From contig QQUD01000633.1 of assembly GCA_008501785.1 (NCBI GenBank), positions 1 to 6,164 of the forward strand: a DNA stretch of 6,164 nt, read 5' to 3'. This stretch comes from Chloroflexota bacterium (GTDB lineage: Bacteria > Chloroflexota > Anaerolineae > Promineifilales > Promineifilaceae). Under the pieces are notes generated by a model. That model was given only the letters and a program-made list of their open reading frames with translations, was not told the DNA's origin and did not search any database. Shown piece after piece: positions 1-4,972 of the stretch. Every line of letters begins with the position of its first letter. The stretch's first letter is position 1. The position numbers and the translations under genes were made by a program.

Positions 1-641
1 GTGGGCTTGTTAAACAGGCTGGCGGGGGTTGGCTGGTTGTGCAGGCCAATATTGCCGAGCAGGCAGACCGGGAGAGATGGGTGCGGGAGGTGGTGGGGAA
101 ATACGGCCGTATTGACCTCCTCGTCAACAATGCTGGCATGGGACCCCGCCAACGCCTCAACATCCTCGAAACCACCGAAGCCAGCTATGACGAGGTGATG
201 GCCGTCAACCTGAAAGGCCCATTTTTCCTGACTCAGCAGGTCGCTAATCACATGATTCAGCCAAAAACAGAAGAGACTGGCATCGCACCCAAAATTATCA
301 ATATCGGCTCCATCAGTGCCTACACCAGCAGTCCTGCTCGTGGCGAATACTGCATTTCCAAAGCAGGCATGGGCATGATGACCGCCCTTTTTGCCGATGC
401 ATTAGCCGATGAAGGCATCAACGTTTATGAGATTCGCCCCGGCATCATCCAAACAGACATGACCAGCGTTGTTAGCAGCAAATATGACAAACTCATCGCC
501 GATGGCCTCACTCCCATCCGTCGCTGGGGGCAGCCAGACGATGTTGCCAAAGCAGTCGTGGCCATTGCAGAGGGGCTGCTGCCTTTTTCCACAGGCGAGA
601 TAATTAATGTAGATGGTGGTTTCCATTTAAAAAGGCTTTAA
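1..641 (+). CDS. Short-chain dehydrogenase/reductase, 5'-truncated by the window edge
   Basis: NAD(P)-dependent oxidoreductase of the classical SDR family (FabG-like), probably cytoplasmic, interconverting a hydroxyl and a ketone on an unknown substrate. The frame is open from base 3 to the stop at 639-641. Internal GTG 39 is not a real start, because residues encoded before it ([17 protein letters not shown]) align with the usual SDR beta-3/alpha-3 region. The N-terminal cofactor motif TGxxxGxG and roughly 50 residues are therefore outside the window. Visible motifs are NNAG (bases 126-137), catalytic Ser in the IGS segment (309-311), Tyr (348-350) exactly 13 codons later, Lys (360-362) at Tyr+4, the RPGIIQTDM segment, and the C-terminal GEIINVDGG signature. 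The stop lies 2 bp before the isomerase start, so the two are surely co-transcribed. Context suggests a sugar or polyol dehydrogenase rather than fatty-acid synthesis; this is inference. Confidence 0.93.
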   Translation, partial: GLVKQAGGGWLVVQANIAEQADRERWVREVVGKYGRIDLLVNNAGMGPRQRLNILETTEASYDEVMAVNLKGPFFLTQQVANHMIQPKTEETGIAPKIINIGSISAYTSSPARGEYCISKAGMGMMTALFADALADEGINVYEIRPGIIQTDMTSVVSSKYDKLIADGLTPIRRWGQPDDVAKAVVAIAEGLLPFSTGEIINVDGGFHLKRL

Positions 642-643
642 AC

Positions 644-1474
644 ATGACGCAACCGATTACCGATACGAGCAAACTTTGTGTACACACTATCACTACCAAA
701 CCGTGGTCGATTGAAGAAGCGATTGACAATTATGCCAAAGCAGGTGTTAGCGGAATTACGGTATGGCGACAATGGCTTGACGGGCGCAATCCCGTTCGGG
801 TTGGTGAGCGGATAAGGGCAGCTAATTTGACGGCCGTTTCCCTCTGTCGCGGTGGTTTTTTCCCGGCTGCCTCAGAATCGCAGCGCCATGAAGCCATCGA
901 CGACAATCTGCAGGCCATCGACGAAGCCGCCGCGCTGGGCGCGCCCCTGATTGTACTCGTATGCGGTGCAGCCCCGGATGTGCCGCTGCCCGCAGCCCGC
1001 AAACAGATTCAAGATGGCATCGAAGCCATTTTACCCCACGCCAGCGCCAACAACATCAAGCTCGCCATCGAACCACTGCATCCCATGTACGCAGACAGCC
1101 GCTCTGCCATCAACACCCTCAAACAAGCCAACGACATGTGCGCCGCCATCGATTCCCCATTCGTTGGGGTTGCTGTTGATGTCTATCATCTTTGGTGGGA
1201 CCCCACTTTAGAACAAGAAATCAAACGCTGCGGCGAAAATGGCTGGCTTGATGCATTCCATGTCTGCGACTGGCTCACACCCACAGCCGACATGCTTAAC
1301 GACAGAGGCTTGATGGGCGAAGGCTGCATCCCCATTCGAAACATTCGCAGCTGGGTTGAAGCTGCCGGGTTTACCGGCTTCAACGAAGTCGAAATCTTTT
1401 CAAATCGCCACTGGACCACCGATCAGCACGACTTTTTAAACAAGATAATTAAAGCATATTTAAACAACACGTAG
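644..1474 (+). CDS. Sugar phosphate isomerase/epimerase (TIM barrel, AP-endonuclease-2 family)
   Basis: A 276-residue protein of the xylose-isomerase-like TIM-barrel superfamily (IolE, IolI and tagatose-3-epimerase relatives), which use a divalent metal to isomerise, epimerise or dehydrate sugars and inositol derivatives. Likely metal and active-site residues occur in the family order: E143 in IEPLHP, D179 and H182 in VDVYH, H206 and D209 in FHVCDW, and E248/E250 in NEVEIFS. No signal peptide is seen, so it should be cytoplasmic. ATG 644 is chosen because it lies 2 bp after the SDR stop and has a weak AAAAAGG ribosome site about 8 bp upstream. The SDR plus isomerase pair suggests successive steps on one carbohydrate. 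It could equally be a keto-sugar lyase or hydrolase of the same fold; the exact reaction cannot be assigned. Confidence 0.9.
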   Translation: MTQPITDTSKLCVHTITTKPWSIEEAIDNYAKAGVSGITVWRQWLDGRNPVRVGERIRAANLTAVSLCRGGFFPAASESQRHEAIDDNLQAIDEAAALGAPLIVLVCGAAPDVPLPAARKQIQDGIEAILPHASANNIKLAIEPLHPMYADSRSAINTLKQANDMCAAIDSPFVGVAVDVYHLWWDPTLEQEIKRCGENGWLDAFHVCDWLTPTADMLNDRGLMGEGCIPIRNIRSWVEAAGFTGFNEVEIFSNRHWTTDQHDFLNKIIKAYLNNT

Positions 1475-1486
1475 GAATATTTCAGT

Positions 1487-1516
1487 ATGTCAACACTACA
1501 GCTTCTTGACGTTTAA
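1487..1516 (+). CDS. Nine-codon mini-ORF: leader peptide or remnant gene start
   Basis: ATG at 1487 opens a nine-residue frame, MSTLQLLDV, ending in TAA at 1514-1516. An AGGAA site at 1473-1477 overlaps the isomerase stop codon and lies 9 bp before this ATG, a usable ribosome spacing. Two readings fit. It may be a leader peptide for the folded RNA that begins about 15 bp later. Alternatively it is the stump of a lost gene, since these residues resemble the first residues of many ABC-transporter ATPases (MS.L.L.DV); transporter genes commonly follow sugar isomerase genes. Nothing proves translation. Confidence 0.25.
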   Translation: MSTLQLLDV

Positions 1517-1530
1517 CAAAATAACACTTG

Positions 1531-1609
1531 CACAGAGCCGAGGACTGTGAGGCAGGCCTCTCTGCTATGGATAACCAGAGTAGAGGGGCCTCCCTAGGCC
1601 CCGGTTTTT
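1531..1609 (+). ncRNA. Structured RNA with two mutually exclusive hairpins (attenuator-like)
   Basis: Three helices can be drawn. The first is a 5-bp hairpin, CACAG (1531-1535) with CTGTG (1545-1549). The second is a long hairpin pairing 1554-1566 with 1579-1591, 13 bp including two G-U pairs; after one A/G mismatch it continues with UGG/CCA (1568-1570 with 1575-1577) around an AUAA loop. The third is the terminator hairpin at 1585-1602. The 3' arm of the long hairpin (1585-1591) is the 5' arm of the terminator, so only one of the two can form at a time. That is the geometry of an attenuator or riboswitch expression platform. I do not recognise a known riboswitch class (no cobalamin, SAM, TPP or glycine signature). 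It could also be a degenerate terminator cluster. Confidence 0.4.
1585..1609 (+). terminator. Rho-independent terminator after the SDR-isomerase unit
   Basis: A perfect 7-bp GC-rich stem, GGGGCCT (1585-1591) with AGGCCCC (1596-1602), encloses a CCCT loop and is followed by GG and then five T (1605-1609). It lies about 110 bp after the isomerase stop and 75 bp before the oxidoreductase start, so it separates the two transcription units. Formation conflicts with the upstream long hairpin, so read-through could be conditional. Confidence 0.65.
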
Positions 1610-1649
1610 GCAAACTAAATCCCTGTATTATTTTTTAAATTTGCAAAAG

Positions 1650-1673
1650 GCTGACTAGCTGACTAGCTATCAA
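1650..1673 (+). repeat. GCTGACTA octamer tandem repeat at the oxidoreductase ribosome site
   Basis: Two identical units GCTGACTA (1650-1657 and 1658-1665) are followed by a variant unit GCTATCAA (1666-1673), which runs directly into the AAAGGTGA ribosome site of the next gene. The same GCTGA core and the same terminal GCTA unit recur before the corrinoid gene and before the methyltransferase gene. Confidence 0.7.
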
Positions 1674-1683
1674 AGGTGAAGTA

Positions 1684-2835
1684 ATGAAAGAACACACAAT
1701 CGGCATCATCATGAATGGCGTCACCGGACGCATGGGAACAAATCAACATCTGATTCGGTCTATTTTGGCGATTCGAGAGCAAGGTGGTGTACAAATCAGT
1801 CCGGAAGAAACGATTATGCCAGACCCCATTCTGGTCGGTCGCAATCGCGCCAAATTGGAGAAACTGGCACAAACATATGGCGTCTCTCGCATCACAACCG
1901 ATTTGGACGAAGCGTTGGCAGATCCATACAACCAGATTTACTTCGACGCCCTGTTGACAAATTTGCGTGTGCCTGCGGTACGCAAAGCTATCGCCGCCGG
2001 AAAAGCCATCTATTGCGAAAAACCAACTGCGGACAGTCTTGAAGACGCGATAGGCATTTATAAGGAAGCCAAAGCTGCTGGACTTAAGAACGGCGTTGTG
2101 CAAGACAAGCTGTTTTTGCCCGGTTTACAGAAGCTGAAATACCTGATTGACACCGGTTTCTTCGGTGAAATTCTCTCGGTGCGCGGTGAATTTGGGTATT
2201 GGGTATTTGATGGATATGGGCAGCCGACACAACGGCCGTCTTGGAACTACCGCAAAGAAGAGGGCGGCGGCATCATCCTCGACATGTTCGCCCATTGGCG
2301 CTATGTCATTGACAATCTGTTTGGCCGCGTCAAAGCTGTTTCTTGCATGGGTGCCACCCACATCGGCAAGCGTCTGGATGAAAATGGCAAACCGTATGAT
2401 TGCACAACCGATGATGCGGCTTACGCAACATTTGAACTAGAAAATGGCCTGATTTGCGCCTTCAATTCATCATGGGCGGTACGTGTGCGCCGTGACGATT
2501 TGCTCACTATTCAAGTAGACGGCACAAAGGGAAGCGCCGTGGCCGGACTGCGTGAATGCGTTGTGCAACACGATTCCTTTACGCCCAAACCTGTTTGGAA
2601 TCCAGACATCCCCAGCCCCATCGATTTCTTTGAAACATGGCAAAAAATGCCTGCCAACCAGGTATTCGACAACGCATTCAAAGCACAATGGGAACTCTTT
2701 TTGAAGCATGTGGTACTAGACACACCATTCCCCTGGTCATTGTTGGAAGGAGCCAAGGGTGTGCAGTTGGCCGAACTTGGCCTGGAAAGCTGGGCGCAGC
2801 GTCGCTGGCTTGACCTGCCGCCACTTGATTGCTGA
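1684..2835 (+). CDS. Gfo/Idh/MocA family NAD(P)-dependent oxidoreductase
   Basis: A 383-residue cytoplasmic dehydrogenase of the family that oxidises or reduces sugars, inositols and glycosides. Residues 1-120 form the Rossmann domain, with an unusual glycine fingerprint NGVTGRMG (11-18). The family motif EKP is at 112-114, with K113 expected to be catalytic. The C-terminal substrate domain carries the DxxxH pair D200 and H204 in [17 protein letters not shown]. Length is normal for the family. ATG 1684 is supported by AAAGGTGA (1672-1679) about 5 bp upstream and by the residues [13 protein letters not shown] following at the expected distance. It probably heads a unit with the corrinoid gene 85 bp downstream, as no terminator lies between. 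Relatives paired with TIM-barrel enzymes often make a keto-sugar or keto-inositol for the partner. The substrate is unknown. Confidence 0.93.
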   Translation: MKEHTIGIIMNGVTGRMGTNQHLIRSILAIREQGGVQISPEETIMPDPILVGRNRAKLEKLAQTYGVSRITTDLDEALADPYNQIYFDALLTNLRVPAVRKAIAAGKAIYCEKPTADSLEDAIGIYKEAKAAGLKNGVVQDKLFLPGLQKLKYLIDTGFFGEILSVRGEFGYWVFDGYGQPTQRPSWNYRKEEGGGIILDMFAHWRYVIDNLFGRVKAVSCMGATHIGKRLDENGKPYDCTTDDAAYATFELENGLICAFNSSWAVRVRRDDLLTIQVDGTKGSAVAGLRECVVQHDSFTPKPVWNPDIPSPIDFFETWQKMPANQVFDNAFKAQWELFLKHVVLDTPFPWSLLEGAKGVQLAELGLESWAQRRWLDLPPLDC

Positions 2836-2843
2836 GAATTTAA

Positions 2844-2906
2844 GCCGTTAGCTAAAAGCTAAAAGCTAAAAGCTGATAACTGACACCTGATTGCTGACAG
2901 CTACTT
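2844..2906 (+). repeat. Degenerate heptamer array (GCTAAAA/GCTGANA) before the corrinoid gene
   Basis: Nine consecutive 7-bp units can be read: GCCGTTA, three identical GCTAAAA (2851-2871), GCTGATA, ACTGACA, CCTGATT, GCTGACA and GCTACTT. The array begins 9 bp after the oxidoreductase stop and ends 2 bp before the AAGGAG ribosome site. It fills almost the whole gap and leaves no room for a normal promoter or terminator, which supports co-transcription. Heptanucleotide arrays are known in cyanobacterial genomes (STRR type); this one looks analogous. Confidence 0.75.
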
Positions 2907-2920
2907 TCAAGGAGATGAGA

Positions 2921-3574
2921 ATGGATCGTAAAGAAGAACTTTTAGATGATCTGTACGAGCATGTTTTAGATGGCGATGTAGAACCAGCCGTTGCCCTCAC
3001 AAAAGAGGGGCTGGCTTTAGGGATGGAGCCGCTCACCTTGCTGTTTGATGCAATGATTCCTTCCTTGGAAGAGGTGGGGCGCTTGTTTGAAACGGGTGAA
3101 TATTTTGTGCCGGAAATGCTGGTTGCCGCGAAAGCGATGGCTGGCGGGATGGACATTTTGAAGCCACTGATCGCTGCCACAGGAGCTAAACCAGTAGGCA
3201 CATTTCTGATGGGTACGGTCAAAGGCGATATTCATGATATTGGCAAAAACCTCTGCAATATCATGCTCGAAGGTGCCGGATTTGACGTGATCGATATTGG
3301 CGTAAATGCTTCCCCGGAAGCATTTATTGAAGCGATTCGAGAACATAAACCGCAAGTTGTGGGAATGAGCGCCTTTTTAACCACCACAATGCCCATGTTC
3401 AAAACGAATATTGAGGCATTTGCGGCGGCTGGGGTGCGCGATCAGGTAAAAATCCTGGTGGGTGGCGCACCAGTCAATCAAGATTATGCGGATGTTGTAG
3501 GGGCGGATGGTTATGCGCCTGATGCCAGTTCTTGCGTGCGGTTGACCAAGAAGCTGATGGGAATCGCTGTCTAA
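2921..3574 (+). CDS. Corrinoid (B12-binding) methyl-carrier protein, MtaC/MtbC/MttC-like
   Basis: A 217-residue corrinoid protein that shuttles a methyl group on cobalt between a substrate methyltransferase and an acceptor methyltransferase. Residues 1-85 form the helical B12-binding cap, with the typical EVGRLFETGEYFVPEML segment (51-67). Residues 90-215 form the Rossmann-like cobalamin domain: GDIHDIGKN (102-110) supplies H105 as the lower cobalt ligand, S150-A-F-L153 is the SxL segment, and VGGAPV (180-185) the GG motif. Length is normal. ATG 2921 is preferred over upstream TTG 2891 because AAGGAG (2909-2914) lies 6 bp before it, and the added residues would be encoded by the repeat array. 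It is separated by the araC gene from the matching methyltransferase. Which substrate it serves is unknown. Confidence 0.95.
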   Translation: MDRKEELLDDLYEHVLDGDVEPAVALTKEGLALGMEPLTLLFDAMIPSLEEVGRLFETGEYFVPEMLVAAKAMAGGMDILKPLIAATGAKPVGTFLMGTVKGDIHDIGKNLCNIMLEGAGFDVIDIGVNASPEAFIEAIREHKPQVVGMSAFLTTTMPMFKTNIEAFAAAGVRDQVKILVGGAPVNQDYADVVGADGYAPDASSCVRLTKKLMGIAV

Positions 3575-3576
3575 GT

Positions 3577-3676
3577 AAGCGTCTTGAAATCACTCCCCCA
3601 CTCGGAGTGTAGGCTTTAGCCGGAACGGACCCGGCTAAAGCCTACACTCCGGCAGATTAATTCTGGACGCTTTTTT
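3577..3676 (+). terminator. Terminator of the corrinoid gene, with a palindrome in its loop
   Basis: AAGCGTC (3577-3583), 2 bp after the stop codon, is exactly complementary to GACGCTT (3666-3672), and the latter runs into six T (3671-3676). This is a terminator stem and T-run, but the arms are 82 bp apart and the space between contains a separate 21-bp palindrome. The simplest reading is a terminator whose loop was enlarged by insertion of a mobile palindrome. It may still work, because the inner palindrome folds on itself and brings the arms together. Confidence 0.5.
3603..3651. repeat. Perfect 21-bp inverted repeat (AGGCTTTAGCC type palindrome)
   Basis: Bases 3603-3623 are the exact reverse complement of 3631-3651, with a 7-bp loop AACGGAC. 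The core GTAGGCTTTAGCCGG resembles dispersed palindromic repeats I associate with Chloroflexota and Planctomycetes genomes. No T-run follows the stem directly, so it is not a simple terminator by itself. The perfect arms suggest recent arrival or strong selection on the structure. Confidence 0.85.
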
Positions 3677-3764
3677 ACCAAATCACCATCAATAGCAACG
3701 TTACCACGCACACAAGAACCAGCAACTTGTCCTGCCAGCCGCTGTGCAATGGTATGGGACGCAC
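3675..3764 (-). CDS. Possible 29-residue membrane peptide or gene remnant
   Basis: On the minus strand a GTG at 3764 opens a frame of 29 residues ending in TAA at 3675-3677. The last part, LLVLVCVVTLLLMVIW, is one uninterrupted hydrophobic stretch preceded by SGWQDK, the pattern of a single membrane span at a C-terminus. The frame stays open upstream to 3866, through the palindrome behind araC. No ribosome site precedes the GTG. It may be a chance frame, a decayed membrane-protein tail between two inserted palindromes, or a tiny membrane protein. Confidence 0.18.
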   Translation of the reverse strand: MRPIPLHSGWQDKLLVLVCVVTLLLMVIW

Positions 3765-3788
3765 ACTTTCAGGTGAAAAGTCGAACTT

Positions 3789-3854
3789 GTAACCGCAATT
3801 TCCTAATCGCGCTTTGCGTGACAGACTGGAACGCGATGAGGAAATCGCGGCTAC
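3789..3854 (-). repeat. Imperfect 23-bp inverted repeat touching the araC stop codon
   Basis: Arms 3789-3811 and 3832-3854 match at 20 of 23 positions around a 20-bp loop. Read on the minus strand, two of the three mismatches become G-U pairs, so the fold is better in RNA transcribed with araC. The arm on that strand begins GTAGCCGCGATTTCC. Its first base is the last base of the araC TAG stop codon, and a second in-frame TAG is formed by the repeat. It differs in sequence from the palindrome at 3603-3651. It could stabilise the araC transcript end or be a REP/MITE-like insertion. Confidence 0.75.
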
Positions 3855-4741
3855 TAATGAGGTTGCTTACGCACCGCGCTTGGTGAAATACCAACAACCT
3901 TTTTGAACAAGCGCGAAAAATAGTACGGGTCGCCATAGCCAACCACCAAAGCAATTTCACGCACAGTCATCTCTGTCAAAACCAGTAAAGACGATGCTTT
4001 TTGCACTTTCAAATGAATAAAATAATCCATTGGGGAATATCCTGTCTGATTTTTGAAAATGCGCGAAAAATGTGGTTTGGATAACCCGGCATGATTAGCA
4101 ATATCGGTTAGCGTGAGAGACTGATCAATGTTTTGACGCAAATAACGCAGCGTCGGTTCAATACTGCGAAACCGATTCGTGCGTTGATATGGCGAAAAGG
4201 CAAGATTGTTATAAAACATCTCCCCAAATAAATGTTGCAAAATTTTAGCTGCATGAATGAGCCGATTTAACACAAATCCTTCTTGCAATACTTCGTAACA
4301 TTGTTGAAAAAGCTGCTCCAATCGAATGCGACACGCCTCATCCACCAATAAACGATGCTCCTCTTCAGGCACCTGATTCACGTAAACGCCACTTTCCGCC
4401 CCGACAAAATGAGTCCAATGAATCGACCAGGGAGCCTCTTCACTTGAGCCATAGGCATGTGGCATATCCTGTGGAATAAAAAATGCTTGATTGGCATAAA
4501 CAGGTCTGGTCACGCCATCCACTTCGAACCAGCCTTCCCCATCCACACAAAAAATGAGAATATGCTCGGGTGCGCCTGCTGCGCGTTTACAATAATGGTA
4601 TCGAGCATGGGGAAACCAGCCGATGTCCGTCGGCATCATCGATTGCAGCAGAGGATGATTGCCCCAGCGTTCAAGAATTGGACGTGGCAGGCGATAAAGA
4701 TGCTGATTAGCAAACCCTTCAAGAATCCGAATTCCATTCAT
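3854..4741 (-). CDS. AraC-family transcriptional regulator
   Basis: A 295-residue cytoplasmic DNA-binding regulator. Residues about 20-150 form the AraC-type cupin sensor domain, with PEHILIFCVDGEGWFEV (59-75) and the QAFFIPQDMPHAYGS segment (85-99) expected to line a ligand pocket, typically for a sugar-like effector. Residues about 190-292 are the double helix-turn-helix: the first is LTLTDIANHAGLSKPHFSRIF (209-229), the second TVREIALVVGYGDPYYFSRLF (259-279). The ATG at 4741 has GAGG (4747-4750 on this strand) 5 bp upstream. It is divergent from the methyltransferase gene and convergent with the corrinoid gene, so it most likely controls one or both. Members of this family usually activate transcription when the pathway substrate is present. 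The C-terminus ends at a palindromic repeat but looks full length. Confidence 0.95.
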   Translation of the reverse strand: MNGIRILEGFANQHLYRLPRPILERWGNHPLLQSMMPTDIGWFPHARYHYCKRAAGAPEHILIFCVDGEGWFEVDGVTRPVYANQAFFIPQDMPHAYGSSEEAPWSIHWTHFVGAESGVYVNQVPEEEHRLLVDEACRIRLEQLFQQCYEVLQEGFVLNRLIHAAKILQHLFGEMFYNNLAFSPYQRTNRFRSIEPTLRYLRQNIDQSLTLTDIANHAGLSKPHFSRIFKNQTGYSPMDYFIHLKVQKASSLLVLTEMTVREIALVVGYGDPYYFSRLFKKVVGISPSAVRKQPH

Positions 4742-4766
4742 TGCAGCCTCAATATTGATAACAAAC

Positions 4767-4793
4767 GATGATAAGATAATCTATCATATCATC
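4767..4793. promoter_or_regulatory. Candidate AraC operator, 27-bp interrupted palindrome
   Basis: The site reads GATGATA-N-GATA-NNN-TATC-N-TATCATC; 22 of 27 positions agree with the reverse complement. It lies 25 bp upstream of the araC start on that strand and 10 bp upstream of the best -35 candidate for the methyltransferase gene. That is where an AraC-type activator would sit to recruit polymerase while also limiting its own transcription. Each half contains two spaced GATA words, suiting a regulator with two helix-turn-helix units. The binding protein is inferred. Confidence 0.5.
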
Positions 4794-4803
4794 ATTCTCT
4801 CCA

Positions 4804-4832
4804 TTGTTTTAAGAGAAATTGCCGTTTACACT
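4804..4832 (+). promoter_or_regulatory. Candidate sigma-70 promoter for the methyltransferase gene
   Basis: TTGTTT (4804-4809) and TACACT (4827-4832) are separated by exactly 17 bp and match the consensus at four of six positions each. A transcript starting near 4839 would have a leader of about 134 bases containing the octamer hairpin. A weak promoter next to an activator-type operator fits regulated expression. Confidence 0.4.
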
Positions 4833-4867
4833 AAAAGTCAGGAAGAGAATATTTCACAAATCGATCA

Positions 4868-4958
4868 AGCATTTCAGCCAGTCAGCACTTCAGCAGTTCA
4901 GCATACCCTCCTATATTAGCTGAACTGCTGATTAGCTGAAACGCTGACCAGCTATTTT
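4868..4958 (+). repeat. Inverted octamer arrays forming a leader hairpin
   Basis: The left half (4868-4902) contains four GCTGANNN octamers in reverse orientation. The right half (4919-4958) contains four forward units, GCTGAACT, GCTGATTA, GCTGAAAC and GCTGACCA, and then a GCTATTTT end unit. The halves meet as a perfect 13-bp inverted repeat (4890-4902 with 4919-4931), with further partial pairing outside. The loop (4903-4918) contains CTCCT, complementary to the AGGAG of the ribosome site downstream. The array ends 2 bp before that ribosome site. Confidence 0.7.
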
Positions 4959-4972
4959 CCGAGGAGTCCTTC

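Noticed and set aside
1..198. Open frame starting with GTG at base 1
   Set aside because: It overlaps the SDR in another frame, has no recognisable motif, and the SDR frame has clear family residues across the same bases.
1506..1534. Promoter with -35 TTGACG (1506-1511) and -10 TGCACA (1529-1534) for the folded RNA
   Set aside because: Spacing is 17 bp but the -10 is poor and the -35 lies inside the mini-ORF; not enough to call a promoter.
1608..1631. Promoter TTGCAA / TATTAT before the oxidoreductase gene
   Set aside because: Spacing is only 12 bp. TATTAT (1626-1631) alone remains a possible -10, but nothing suitable lies 17 bp upstream.
1490..1683. Cobalamin riboswitch before the Gfo/Idh and corrinoid genes
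   Set aside because: Expected because of the B12 protein, but the conserved B12-box and GCCACTG core are absent and the region is too short.
2891..2920. TTG 2891 as start of the corrinoid protein
   Set aside because: The extra residues would be encoded by the heptamer array, and ATG 2921 has a well-placed AAGGAG and gives the usual family N-terminus.
1650..4958. CRISPR array made of the GCTGA repeats
   Set aside because: Units are 7-8 bp with no spacers and no cas genes.
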